Assembly: GCA_039000515.1 (NCBI GenBank)
Contig: JBCFYV010000012.1
Span: forward strand, 417,001-481,000
Origin: Timema cristinae
Taxonomy: Eukaryota; Arthropoda; Insecta; Phasmatodea; Timematidae
DNA: 64,000 bases
Direction: 5' to 3'
Within the stretch, counting starts at the first letter, position 1. Each line of letters starts with the position of its first letter. Below, in pieces: positions 55,801-60,408 of the stretch. The translations under genes and the position numbers were made by a program. The notes below the pieces were generated by a model. That model was not told where the DNA came from and did not search any database. It saw only the letters and a list, made by a program, of their open reading frames with translations.

Positions 55801-56293
55801 TGCTGTGCAACGAGTGCCTGGAGGAAGTCTGGAAGACTACCTTGTATTTAGCACGGCTCCTCAGTCCCCGACCAATGGAGAGCAGCAGCCTGGTTCCAAC
55901 ACCTCGTCCCCTCCTCGACCTCGATCTCACTCCTCTGATGAAATGGCCAGGATAGCAGTCGCAAACAACCTGAGTCGCCGTCAAATGGCAGCAGTTGTCA
56001 ATGCACCCGTCAGTGTGCAATATTACCCTGCAGAGACCCAGTGGGTTCCTGTCCCGGGCCCCCAATACCCACCAGGCTTTCGTAGAGTGCCGTCAAGCTC
56101 TGGGAGCTTGTTACAGCTGGCTCCTGGCCCACCCACCGTTACCCCCACAGGTTATTACTTCCAGCCTGCTGTCACGCCATTGCTACAAGCAGGTCTGCGG
56201 TTTGTCTATGGTACTGCTGGCAGTGCCCCTTCCGTCGTGGGGTCTTCCAGACCTTCCAGTCCCACACAATCCTCTCAAGATCCCCACAAATGA
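653..56293 (+). CDS. WNK: WNK-family protein kinase gene, C-terminal part (11 exons; 5' part outside window)
   Basis: WNK kinases sense chloride and osmotic stress and activate SPAK/OSR1, which phosphorylate cation-chloride cotransporters. I read exons 653-854, 1837-2034, 12387-12524, 17500-17574, 19253-19409, 21820-21936, 39059-39144, 40101-42101, 51696-51766, 55331-55470 and 55794-56293. All have AG/GT borders and every join keeps phase, giving about 1,227 residues. Family marks: RFQV and RFSV motifs in neighbouring exons, in the order seen in vertebrate WNK C-termini; an acidic ESDSDEEL stretch leading into a charged coiled coil; then a hydrophobic IFPPAV segment resembling the WNK1 region after its coiled coil. 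The kinase domain is not in the window, so catalytic activity cannot be judged. An extra small or alternative exon in the long introns cannot be excluded. Identification as WNK is firm; paralogue assignment is not attempted. Confidence 0.88.
1075..1495 (+). mobile_element. tRNA-derived SINE, split by a hAT MITE
   Basis: Two halves, 1075-1099 and 1335-1495, read continuously as a tRNA-like head (ggccacatggtctaaagtg), a B-box-like ggcttgaatct, then the body motif ggtggtttttcactctccc shared with SINEs at 17.7, 50.8 and 63.1 kb. The 3' part has the gataacctgaatgaatagta tail seen in those copies. Confidence 0.6.
1100..1334. mobile_element. hAT-type MITE, 235 bp
   Basis: Left terminus CAGGGTTCGGTAACC and right terminus (reverse complement) CAGTGGTCAACAACAACC are diverged inverted repeats of the CAG..CTG hAT type. 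The 8-bp flanks GTCTACGG (1092-1099) and GTCTAAAG (1335-1342) match at 6 of 8 bases as a target duplication. No transposase. Confidence 0.6.
1837..2034 (+). CDS. WNK: WNK exon b
   Basis: A good pyrimidine tract and CAG precede 1837; donor gtaatc follows 2034. The exon encodes 66 residues in phase 0, rich in Ala and Val and low in charge (for example [13 protein letters not shown] and [13 protein letters not shown]). This is the sort of low-complexity linker WNK proteins carry between docking motifs. No domain is recognisable. It is called because the frame is open and both splice sites match the phase of its neighbours. Confidence 0.7.
2035..4217. other. WNK intron, no clear gene
   Basis: AT-rich intron sequence. 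GGGCGAG(C/T)ATT occurs in opposite orientations near 2764 and 3351 and may mark an old MITE. A 153-codon open frame at 3382-3843 has no recognisable protein features and is treated as chance. Confidence 0.4.
4218..6778 (-). pseudogene. Penelope-like element, reverse transcriptase ORF (broken)
   Basis: Read on the minus strand. 6778-6304 is an N-terminal segment; 6215-4435 holds the reverse transcriptase; 4463-4218 is the thumb/linker. Family motifs in order: [98 protein letters not shown]. Lesions: a frame change near 6310, another around the C-run at 6222-6230, one in-frame TAA at 5087-5089, and a frameshift at the A/T homopolymer near 4440. The copy stops at 4218 right after KRIREE, before the GIY-YIG endonuclease that this class normally carries. 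The homopolymer shifts might be sequencing errors; the TAA and truncation look real. Confidence 0.85.
6868..7418 (-). repeat. Penelope-like 5' pseudo-LTR (tail of an adjoining copy)
   Basis: Reverse complement of 7719-8345. It contains the last endonuclease codons ([10 protein letters not shown]) followed by the element's 3' UTR, ending with ctagccattgggccacctca. Penelope-like elements typically have such a partial upstream copy (pseudo-LTR) ahead of the main ORF, which fits its position 90 bp before the ORF at 6778. Confidence 0.7.
7419..8345 (+). mobile_element. Penelope-like fragment: linker, GIY-YIG endonuclease C-terminus and 3' UTR
   Basis: Begins in the same linker where the minus copy ends ([11 protein letters not shown]), then continues into endonuclease sequence. 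Readable motifs: [41 protein letters not shown], matching the C-terminal GIY-YIG domain of Penelope-like elements. Several frame changes and a stop make it non-functional. From 7800 comes a (TTA)n-rich 3' UTR and the family tail. It is head-to-head with the minus copy, joined around 7417-7424. Confidence 0.75.
7819..7905 (+). repeat. (TTA)n microsatellite in the Penelope-like 3' UTR
   Basis: Imperfect ATT/TTA repeat with interruptions. The same tract, shorter, is inverted at 7265-7320 in the pseudo-LTR, so it belongs to the element. Confidence 0.7.
8346..10205. other. WNK intron, nothing recognised
   Basis: AT-rich. A CT-rich run at 8505-8600 is simple sequence. The tract 9100-9820 has higher complexity and may be an old repeat UTR, but I see no coding motif or terminal repeats. 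Confidence 0.4.
10206..12110 (-). mobile_element. 3' end of a non-LTR retrotransposon with expanded 65-bp tail array
   Basis: On the minus strand, 12110-11900 encodes [20 protein letters not shown], then RDRIPKK and [21 protein letters not shown]. This is the typical C-terminal tail of non-LTR reverse transcriptase polyproteins ([19 protein letters not shown] ... RWxDxVxxD ... WEDRxxW). The element is 5'-truncated at about 12110. Its 3' end is a (TGA)n-type tract at 10223-10207. Between these, the final [17 protein letters not shown] segment is repeated about 25 times. Confidence 0.75.
10262..11910. repeat. 65-bp tandem array, about 25 copies
   Basis: Unit length is exact in the right part: tccattcctgtcgatcttcc recurs every 65 bp from 11581 to about 11840. 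Copies between 10270 and 11570 carry many single-base losses and gains. Since 65 is not a multiple of 3, reading frame rotates from unit to unit, so it is not a protein repeat. Confidence 0.9.
12387..12524 (+). CDS. WNK: WNK exon c
   Basis: A strong acceptor (ttttgttttcag) and donor (cag|gtgaat) bracket 46 codons in phase 0. It is Ser/Thr/Asn-rich, then has the charged tract [14 protein letters not shown]. It lies after a 10.35-kb intron filled with retroelements. Confidence 0.75.
12525..17499. other. WNK intron, mostly unremarkable
   Basis: AT-rich intron with no recognised gene. A short tandem repeat lies at 15422-15610. A 76-codon frame at 13813-14043 has no family features. Confidence 0.4.
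15422..15610. repeat. four-copy tandem repeat, about 42-56 bp units
   Basis: The core tcacgtaggctggacacctg recurs at 15425, 15481, 15523 and 15578 (approximately) with diverged spacers (cttaaaacctgg / gttaaaacttgg). Confidence 0.7.
17500..17574 (+). CDS. WNK: WNK exon d (75 nt)
   Basis: A small phase-0 exon of 25 codons with acceptor atgttgcag and donor cag|gtttgt. It encodes an acidic, soluble linker ([14 protein letters not shown]). Its length, a multiple of three with phase 0 at both ends, means it could be skipped without shifting frame. Confidence 0.7.
17723..17996 (+). mobile_element. tRNA-derived SINE with target-site duplication
   Basis: A box gtggcatagttgg (17731-17743) and B box gaggttcaaatc (17791-17802) give a tRNA-like head, followed by the family body ggtggtttttcctaaatgg and an (ATT)n tail. 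Flanks AAAATATTCAAAC (17710-17722) and AAAATATTTAAAC (17997-18009) match at 12 of 13 bases, so the insertion limits are well defined. Confidence 0.8.
18049..18375 (+). repeat. dispersed MITE-like repeat
   Basis: Begins tagagttgggttgaatcc and contains a block (18208-18375) shared with 366-548. Similar gaatc-rich ends occur at 39355-39600, 55480-55722 and 57104-57927. Boundaries are uncertain. Confidence 0.4.
19253..19409 (+). CDS. WNK: WNK exon e, carries RFQV docking motif
   Basis: Acceptor ttgtttttag, donor gtaacc. It encodes 52 residues plus one nucleotide (phase-1 end). Codons 19364-19375 spell RFQV in the context [12 protein letters not shown]. In the WNK family RFx(V/I) motifs bind the conserved C-terminal domain of SPAK/OSR1. 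Vertebrate WNK1 has the same motif (GRFQVS) at the same relative position before the coiled coil. Confidence 0.85.
19410..21819. other. WNK intron, nothing recognised
   Basis: AT-rich sequence without coding motifs, terminal repeats or tandem structure that I could see. Confidence 0.4.
21820..21936 (+). CDS. WNK: WNK exon f, carries RFSV docking motif
   Basis: Acceptor ttgtgtcag, donor gtaagt (consensus). The exon is 117 nt in phase 1 to phase 1. Codons 21879-21890 give RFSV in the context [14 protein letters not shown], close to the GRFSVSKTED segment of vertebrate WNK1. Two RFxV motifs in tandem exons are strong support for the WNK call. Confidence 0.85.
22656..23452. mobile_element. Harbinger-like MITE nested in piggyBac
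   Basis: GGGCCGGTCTTATGA at 22656 and TCATAAGACCGGCCC ending at 23452 are perfect 15-bp inverted termini. TTA on both sides (22653-22655 and 23453-23455) is the 3-bp duplication expected for PIF/Harbinger. Only a short open frame beginning [11 protein letters not shown] is present. Confidence 0.75.
23853..25504 (-). pseudogene. piggyBac transposase (PGBD/DDE type), frameshifted
   Basis: Starts [15 protein letters not shown] with an acidic Ser-rich N-terminus. Then readable in pieces: [100 protein letters not shown] and [15 protein letters not shown]. These are the Transposase IS4/PGBD core blocks. In-frame stops occur after GTKCHT and after DVVVNY, and several frame changes lie between pieces. 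The usual first catalytic Asp (DES) reads GIEES here, a further sign of decay. Confidence 0.8.
25768..28028. other. WNK intron with weak retroelement-like traces
   Basis: 26531-26780 on + reads as a decayed frame ([20 protein letters not shown], then [13 protein letters not shown] after stops) that looks coding-derived but cannot be assigned. 27345-27450 resembles the ends of the SINE family with the middle lost. Nothing else is recognised. Confidence 0.35.
28038..28417 (-). mobile_element. 380-bp hammerhead-ribozyme retroelement, with target duplication
   Basis: Reading on minus: tail end gaggtttttcttatag, ribozyme in the middle, then conserved blocks ggcagcaatgtaaagtgtga, ttcttttcattgtaaaa, ctatccacctttccttaacc, ending cttccaaatataa. 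AATTAAATA flanks both sides (28029-28037 and 28418-28426), marking a clean single insertion. No ORF, so it must be mobilised in trans. Confidence 0.7.
28192..28256 (-). ncRNA. hammerhead ribozyme, type I-like, very short stem III
   Basis: Minus strand: CUGAUGA (28242-28236), stem II GUUC-CGAUA-GAAU with a G.U closing pair, GAAAC (28222-28218), short loop CUAG, then GUC (28213-28211) with cleavage expected after the C. A15.1-U16.1 and C15.2-G16.2 make a 2-bp stem III (3 bp if the palindrome ACCUAGGU pairs fully). Stem I starts with CUCC against GGGG, then an internal loop and UCAC/GUGA. All invariant core bases (CUGANGA, GAAA, UH) are present. Metazoan Penelope-like elements and retrozymes are known to carry such minimal type I hammerheads. 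Confidence 0.7.
29126..37473. repeat. 44-bp satellite array, about 190 units
   Basis: Unit gaactgttttaacactatta + caacaaacaagtcatattca + ttat recurs every 44 bp from 29126 to about 34470 with very low divergence. The segment 34480-37220 has the same repeat with numerous short deletions, then perfect units return at 37240-37470. It lies in a single WNK intron. Open frames inside it are products of periodicity and not genes. Confidence 0.95.
37474..38862. other. WNK intron after satellite
   Basis: No gene recognised. On minus, 37575-37490 reads [20 protein letters not shown] then LENTYK and a GTACAAG donor-like site, so a coding fragment is possible but unsupported. Confidence 0.35.
38876..39014. 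mobile_element. Penelope-like snap-back insertion (139 bp)
   Basis: 38876-38953 is the inverted family tail and 38954-39014 the same tail forward (ttttatcaatttcctttatt ... gggccacctcatttttgaa). TTATGACTATATA occurs on both sides (38863-38875, 39015-39027): a 13-bp target duplication. The insertion therefore arrived already as an inverted dimer of the element's 3' end. Confidence 0.75.
39059..39144 (+). CDS. WNK: WNK exon g (86 nt, phase 1 to 0)
   Basis: Follows a 17.1-kb intron containing piggyBac, a hammerhead element and a satellite. Donor cag|gtaagg is consensus. The acceptor (aaatgttag) has a weak pyrimidine tract. The frame is open ([20 protein letters not shown]) and its phase fits both neighbours exactly. 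A Penelope-derived insertion with target duplication ends 31 bp upstream of the exon and may have replaced the original branch-point region. Confidence 0.7.
39145..40100. other. WNK intron with MITE-like remnant
   Basis: 39355-39600 has gaatctgaatccaaatctta and atccttaaggata, resembling the dispersed repeat at 18.1-18.4 kb. T-rich sequence before 40100 gives a pyrimidine-rich acceptor zone. Confidence 0.4.
40101..42101 (+). CDS. WNK: WNK giant exon, low-complexity region with three RK-(F/L/I)-S-x-P sites
   Basis: An AG at 40100 precedes GTG CTC AAC; the frame stays open for 667 codons to donor gg|gtaaga at 42102. The first 300 residues are Pro/Asn/Gln-rich and probably disordered. The rest is Ser/Arg-rich and ends in an acidic [11 protein letters not shown] stretch. 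RKFSQP (40428-40445), RKLSQP (40482-40499) and RKISGP (41541-41558) resemble the single RKFSAP of vertebrate WNK1 and fit an RxxSxP phospho-site pattern. Codon use and absence of stops over 2 kb in an AT-rich region leave little doubt that it is coding. Its open frame continues past the donor to 42197, but the splice site is the better end. Confidence 0.85.
42102..44111. other. WNK intron, nothing recognised
   Basis: AT-rich. A short GC-richer patch at 43445-43680 has an exon-like AG/GT pair (43630/43664), but its 34-nt phase cannot join the flanking WNK exons. Confidence 0.4.
44120..45718. mobile_element. non-autonomous hAT-like element, 1.6 kb
   Basis: Left end CAGGGTTGTGGAGTC and right end (reverse complement) CAGGGCAGCGGAGTTGG are inverted termini of the CAG-type. 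ATTTCTAC (44112-44119) and GTTTCTAC (45719-45726) match at 7 of 8 bases as the 8-bp duplication of hAT. The AT-rich interior has no transposase frame. Confidence 0.65.
45947..47118. mobile_element. LTR-like insertion (possible solo LTR), 1,172 bp
   Basis: Begins TGTTATCCCTC and ends GAGGCACATCA (TG...CA) with AACT on both sides (45943-45946 and 47119-47122). Much more GC-rich than its surroundings and contains an AATAAA at 46801. These fit a solo LTR of a retrotransposon; the orientation and family are not determined. It encloses a 40-bp minisatellite. Confidence 0.5.
46428..46755. repeat. GC-rich 40-bp minisatellite, about 8 units
   Basis: acacgaagtcgcggtgggag recurs every 40 bp from 46441; the last copies (from 46630) carry deletions. 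It keeps several frames open on both strands, giving Pro/Arg-rich spurious reading frames of up to 305 codons. Confidence 0.9.
47398..47600 (+). mobile_element. hammerhead-element copy, plus orientation, degenerate ribozyme
   Basis: Joined head-to-head at about 47397 with the minus-oriented copy on its left. Contains ggtttcctcttttagaaagt, a ribozyme remnant at 47477-47508 (CTGGTGA, where A6 is changed to G; GAAAT; GTC), and the downstream block ggcagcaatgtag. The core change would be expected to abolish cleavage. Confidence 0.6.
48045..48290. mobile_element. hammerhead-element tails, inverted pair plus start of a second unit
   Basis: 48045-48108 is a minus-oriented 3' end (atatttggaagaaggtacag). 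48109-48240 is a plus-oriented 3' half (ccagtggcagcagtgcaaag, ttcttttcattgtaaaa, ctatccacctttccttaacc). It then runs into cctcataaag...gaggttttta, the 5' start of another unit, as in the tandem junction at 47315. Confidence 0.55.
48396..48545 (+). mobile_element. SINE remnant
   Basis: Head tcacacagtctaagttgtcac and tail ctcatccctatcccatgtg plus tattgtaaatactcgg match the copy at 50.76-51.0 kb; the middle is missing. Confidence 0.45.
48690..48850 (-). mobile_element. tRNA-derived SINE
   Basis: On minus: gaggttgggttttaaaccct (degenerate B box), then ggtgatttttcttgaatggt and ctctacaaatgaaggcac, the body shared with the SINEs at 17.7 and 63.1 kb. Confidence 0.5.
49930..50005 (-). mobile_element. 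tRNA-like SINE head
   Basis: On minus: tggctcagttggtagcatg is a clear A-box-type D arm, followed by gagttccaagtttaatgcc as a degenerate B box. The body is short; it could also be a tRNA pseudogene. Confidence 0.4.
50762..51005 (+). mobile_element. tRNA-derived SINE
   Basis: A-box-like gcatggcttaaggtg and perfect B box ggttcgaatcc (50834-50844), then ggtagttttccctaaatg and actctccctttgcacaaat, the common body, and a T-rich tail. Confidence 0.7.
51696..51766 (+). CDS. WNK: WNK exon i, acidic start of coiled-coil segment
   Basis: Acceptor tatttttcag, donor g|gtaatg; 71 nt. It encodes [18 protein letters not shown] followed by VLLKR. The acidic ESDxxDEDL-type stretch before a charged helix is a recognisable WNK C-terminal signature. 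It joins the next exon inside an arginine codon. Confidence 0.87.
51852..52129 (+). mobile_element. hammerhead retroelement, 5'-shortened, with target duplication
   Basis: Same order of blocks as the 28-kb copy but lacking about the first 100 bp. ATCATAAAAT flanks both ends (51842-51851 and 52130-52139). A shortened 5' end with a duplication implies insertion by reverse transcription. It sits 86 bp after the WNK exon ending at 51766. Confidence 0.7.
51930..51992 (+). ncRNA. hammerhead ribozyme, type I-like, second copy
   Basis: CUGAUGA at 51941-51947, stem II GUUCU-GAU-AGAAU, GAAAC at 51961-51965, loop UAG, GUC at 51969-51971. All core bases are kept. The first stem I pair (C/A) is mismatched, followed by U.G, C-G, U.G, C-G, U-A pairs, so activity may be reduced compared with the 28-kb copy. 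Confidence 0.6.
52400..52612 (-). mobile_element. tRNA-derived SINE
   Basis: On minus: ggtctaaagttgtcactgcc head, B box gggttcaaatc, then body with ggtgggttttagtaaaaagt and gtcttctatgcaaatgtggg. Same head type as the split copy at 1.1-1.5 kb. Confidence 0.6.
52815..53540 (+). pseudogene. reverse transcriptase fragment, Penelope-like, second lineage
   Basis: Decayed over all three frames. Readable: [11 protein letters not shown] (cf. YIDDLFMIW), [14 protein letters not shown] followed by [14 protein letters not shown], and [20 protein letters not shown]. These match the post-catalytic thumb motifs of Penelope-like RTs (TKPTNRxxYLHxxSxHP, RGYPxxLI). It differs too much from the 4-6 kb copy to be the same family. 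Confidence 0.5.
53620..53850. other. unassigned repeat-like patch
   Basis: GC-richer than its surroundings, with the SINE-body-like ccctccacacaaataagggt near 53740. Possibly a SINE or element UTR; no tRNA-like head is clear. Confidence 0.3.
53930..54050. mobile_element. palindromic MITE, about 110 bp
   Basis: Arms ttcactgtaggaatt...cctttttccctacca (from 53935) and ggtaggaaaaaagac...aattcctaccgtgaa (to 54044) form a 45-bp imperfect hairpin around a roughly 20-nt loop. Confidence 0.65.
54860..55145 (+). mobile_element. SINE-like repeat, different family
   Basis: ccaggttctattcctggctg resembles a tRNA T arm/B box; the body (cattgtgagaaacgttctgc, agagcgacttaaag) is unlike the main SINE family. 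Boundaries are estimated. Confidence 0.4.
55331..55470 (+). CDS. WNK: WNK exon j, coiled coil
   Basis: Acceptor ggtattttag, donor g|gtcagt. It encodes a strongly charged helix ([20 protein letters not shown]) with heptad-like spacing, then [12 protein letters not shown]. The WNK family has such a C-terminal coiled coil next to a hydrophobic PPA(V/A) segment. The downstream intron is only 323 nt and mostly MITE. Confidence 0.87.
55480..55722. mobile_element. MITE within the last WNK intron
   Basis: Left end ctcgaatatgaggatttgaag and right end (reverse complement) agagatgggccaaatc match the two ends of the element at 57104-57927. It starts about 10 bp after the splice donor at 55471 and fills most of a 323-nt intron. 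Confidence 0.45.
55794..56293 (+). CDS. WNK: WNK terminal coding exon
   Basis: Acceptor ttgtatttag; 166 codons then TGA at 56291-56293. It encodes a Pro/Ser-rich tail including [10 protein letters not shown], a basic helix ([18 protein letters not shown]) and [13 protein letters not shown]. Nothing past this residue is expected in the protein. Third-position G/C is higher than in the giant exon. Confidence 0.85.
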
Positions 56294-56365
56294 AGGCTGG
56301 CATTCATTATGATATATCTCATATCTGCTTTATATTTCTCAATCAATTTCATTTAAATAAAGTTT
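56294..56365 (+). promoter_or_regulatory. WNK 3' UTR with AATAAA poly(A) signal
   Basis: AATAAA at 56356-56361 lies 63 nt after the stop codon and is followed by a T/GT-rich stretch, as expected for cleavage and polyadenylation. Further AATAAA hexamers near 56946 could give a longer UTR. Confidence 0.6.
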
Positions 56366-57103
56366 TATTAGTTTGTTTATTGATAAAACTTGACTTTTGT
56401 AACAGTTAACAATAATTGTTTGGTCAATTCGTCAATGACGAACCATTTGAATTTAATCAGGCATATTTTAACCTCAACTTCTATTAATATTATGTTAATT
56501 TCCTTTTGTTTTGTTGACTTTGAATATCTCCTTGCACATGATTCACCTTCAAGCTTTGTGGATTCTCTGTGTGGTATTGATTTATTTGTTATTTTAGATT
56601 AAAGGAGGTTAGTCTTTTAGGAACAAATATCTCATTGGAAATGTCAGCTAAAAATTGTGATTGTGCTTAGTTTTGCTTGTTCAGATTCTTATTAAATGAT
56701 ACATATAATCTTTTCTAGTATTTAAATTTAACTTAAAAATTATAATTTCCTTGTGTTCTATTGCTTTTCTCGTTGGTTAGGTATTGGTCTAATCATTGAT
56801 CAAGAAGTCTGCCAAAACCTCATTATATTCTGAGAAATTCAAAGTATTTTGCATATGGTTATAAAAGTGTATTTATTCTCTTGGTTCGTGCTACTCTTGT
56901 GATTAAGTTGCTCATATGCTTGTGTTATTAGTGAGCGGAGGATTCAATAAAATAAATTACTTAAAAGCTTAACACAACATACAAAGTAAGCTGCAAGTTG
57001 TTTTTAGGAACTAGTTCAGATATCTGTTTAGTACACATCAGAAATAAAAAATAAATTATACCTTTAGAATTAAAGGACGGGTTCCCTTAATGATTTAAAA
57101 CTA

Positions 57104-57927
57104 GAGATGGGATCTTCATATCTCTTGAATACATGAGAAATTTGAAGATTCACATTTTTTTAAGACTTAATTTATGCTTAGGTTTATGCTGGGATCACGA
57201 TCAACTTAACGTTAACTTAATGTAACTTAACGTAAAGGACCTCCTTGTGTGTTTAAATGGAAGCGATCACGATTCACTTAATGTAAGAGATGTCTTGGGA
57301 GGGCTTTTACTTTACTTTACGTTACTTGAAAGGTATCACGTGATCTAGCCAACGAATCATTATGCAAGTGACGTCATCAGGGCTGTTTGTCTCCCTTTTG
57401 TAGAGGCCATATTGTGTTTGTCTCCCTTTTGTATGTTTGTATCCACCGTAATTCATTTGTTTGTATTATGCCCAATGTTTACTCTTTAGGGATCAGACAT
57501 TGAAACAAAATAATTAAACTAAAATAGGGAACTAAATTTATCAAAAAAGTTTAATAATAGATATTTATTATATTGGTTGAAAACTGTAAACATGCACAGA
57601 TCATCACTTTACAACTAGTACAAATAACAGATAATACTCGAGAATGAAGATGTTTGGCTCAAGTTTTACGTTAAGTTAAAGTTAAGTTGATCATGATCCC
57701 GGCATTAGACCAACATAAGTACAGGTAGAATCTAACAACCAAACTCTAGACCATTAATTTACCAATTAACTGGATGTGAAATAACTTTTTTTTTATCATA
57801 CCTCTTTGGGAAAATTTATTGCTTAAAATTCTCACCGTTTTCTAAAATTCCTATTTGGGTTTGCATGCAATTTTAATAAGCAAAATGAAGATTTAAGCCT
57901 CAAAAAACAGTGAATTTGACCCATCTC
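57104..57927. mobile_element. GAGATGGG MITE carrying a nested Harbinger-like MITE
   Basis: Termini GAGATGGGATC (57104) and inverted GAGATGGGTC ending at 57927, flanked by TA at 57102-57103 and 57928-57929, fit a Tc1/mariner-type MITE. Without the insert it would be about 300 bp. Confidence 0.5.
57187..57704. mobile_element. Harbinger-like MITE, 518 bp
   Basis: TGCTGGGATCACGATCAACT and the inverse of TGCCGGGATCATGATCAACT form diverged inverted termini continuing into TTAACGTTAA-type sequence. TTA occurs on both sides (57184-57186 and 57705-57707). Confidence 0.7.
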
Positions 57928-57929
57928 TA

Positions 57930-60019
57930 CTAATTACCAGATAATCTGAATCAGTTCCAAATAATTTTGGCTTTATTTCTTTTAATGCTATTGAAAATCC
58001 ATCATTATCATTTACCAAACAAAGGTATATATTTGTTTTGTTATTGTGCGTTAAAAAAATCCACAAAATTACATGTGCTGCCAATGATGATGAAAACTGT
58101 AACTTTCAATCATAGAAAAACTGTCAAGTATAGAGAAATCTTCATAACAAAAGTCAATCGGTAAAACGGCTGATGTGTAATTTAAGACTGAAGGGGGGGG
58201 AAATTATTAACATGAAATACTAAAAATTAATACTTTGTTGATATTTTTTTTTTTGCTATTTAAGTTCTGATATTTTTAAATTTTAGTTTTGTGAATTGGT
58301 GTGTGGAACAGTTACTTTAAGTGAGATTGTCAGAGTACTGGGCAGGTGTTAGAATTGTTATTAATTAGAATAGGTTTTGTGAACTCTAGCGATGTTACTA
58401 ATCATTTAGAGCTAGGTGCCATTATTATTATTATTATTATTATTTGCATGAAATTTGGTAAAATAATTACTTAATTAACAGTGTTATTGTAAATAAATTT
58501 ATAAGTAAGTGTTTGCTATCTTGTTTGTTATTTTTTTAAAGTTTGTAGTGATATTGAATTAATCGTAAATATTATTTTACTATCGTGCATTTCCACATTT
58601 TTTGTTTAACAGGACTATACAGAGCAGGTGAGGGTTTAGCACTCTTGAATTCTACATTAGTAAGTAGTGTCACATGTTTTGGATAACGATTTTCTACTAT
58701 TTTAGTGTCAACTTTGCAGGCAATAAAAGCGTGTTTATTAAAATGCCTTTATAAATTTATAGTTTCTTTTACTTTAAAGAGGAAAAGTTTTAACTTTCTT
58801 TTGCATGTACTTATTTGATAAAGTGCTTGGTTTAAAAAAAAAAAACTTTTTAAAAAGCTTGTGTTATTTATTTGCTAGTGTTCAGCCTGCTTTTGAATTT
58901 TGATTGTTAATCAAAGAAGTGAAAATTATGTTAAGATTGTACATTGAGAAATAATTTTGTAATAAATAATAAGTATTAACATAAAAGTCTTCAATGAAAT
59001 CATAAAATAAAATCATAGTGTAATTAAGTCTCCTAAAAATGAATTTACCCAAATTTAACCATTTTTGTTGAAACTACATTTAGCATTCTACATTTAGCAT
59101 TCTTAACCATATAAATGTTGTAACAGATGTATTCATTATTACACTGGTGTGTTAAAAAAAATTATTAATATCTTAGAAAAATTATGATATTAATTGGTTA
59201 ACATAATATTTAGAGCTGGGATGCTTGGATCCTATGTTTGATCAAGCCGAGAATCGCTAAAAAAAATCTCAAAACCAAATCTGAATTCTTTACTTTAAAG
59301 AACACATTTTGTTTTTTTAGCTGAAAAAGTAAATCACAAAATCATCTAATAATGATTAATTAATAATTGTCCTCTTTGTTTATTATAGATCTATAATCAC
59401 AAGAAACAGATGCAATCAATATTAATCTTTTGAACTCAAGTGTTTAGTTTTTAGTTTTCAATTATTACTTGGCTTTTACATTTACCTTTAATGACCATAT
59501 GACTAAACTAAGGCCCTATCTTATAAGTGATACCATAGTGGGACCAAGGAAGGTTGCTTTTGATGGTACATGGAAGATACATAGTTTAAGATTCAAATTT
59601 GGATTTGAGATTCACAAAATTTTAGGTTCAAATTTAGGAAAAATAGAATTCAACACTTCTCTAATAATAATTAATCTTTATTCTGCCCAGTACTCTGGTG
59701 GTGAGTTTGTATACGATAAGAATGAAGGCCTTGTTGAGTTGATCAAGTATATTGTACTCCTTTATTCTGTTCGAGTTATTATATGTTGTTAATTTTTCTA
59801 TTTCGCTCATTGTGAAACCCAATAATGTAAAAGGAATTAAATGGATCCATGAAGTAAAGAATTTTTTTTAAGCACAATGTGTTCATTTTTTCAACCTACA
59901 CACATATTTTAGACAAGTTTAGTTGATTGTTTTGATCTGGAAAGCAGAACAGCTGAAGAAAGATCAAATCATAATGGTGAACCAAATCTTGTTTTAACAG
60001 GCATTGAGTGTAACAATAC
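57930..60019. other. intergenic, nothing firm
   Basis: AT-rich, with an (ATT)n stretch at 58421-58443. The 107-codon frame at 59469-59792 lies over gaatc/gattcaaatt-rich repeat-like sequence and has no protein family features. Confidence 0.4.
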
Positions 60020-60034
60020 TTTTTTTAATATATC

Positions 60035-60393
60035 TAAAAATGAGGTAGATAATTTTATAATAAAGAAAATTAATAAAACTAAAGAAAAAGGAAAAATAAA
60101 CTAAGAGTAAATTTGATGAAGAAATGGAGTAATCCAGTGTTTGTGTTATTTGTACTCTCTTCTTCTTTGTGTTTGATAAAGGCAACAATCCTGAAATATT
60201 ATTATATTTGTGTTTAAAATGTGTGTGTGACTACTTCTACTATAGAAGACAGGAGAAAGGAAGAAGATGTCACCTTTGTGCATTGGATTCTTCCCACATC
60301 TTTCCTCTTTCCCTAGGTGGGCTTTCTTCATCAAATTTATTCTTATTCTTAGTAGTTTATTTTTCCTTTTTCTTTAGTTTTATCTATTTTTTT
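60035..60393 (+). mobile_element. Penelope-like snap-back insertion, 359 bp
   Basis: 60035-60120 is the inverted family tail; 60124-60393 is the forward 3' UTR (gtaatccagtgtttgtgtta ... ttttcctttttctttagttt). TTTTTTTAATATATC flanks both ends (60020-60034 and 60394-60408), a 15-bp duplication. Confidence 0.75.
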
Positions 60394-60408
60394 TTTTTTT
60401 AATATATC

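Noticed and set aside
59469..59792. 107-codon frame on +
   Set aside because: Lies over repeat-like gattcaaattt sequence; no recognisable protein features.
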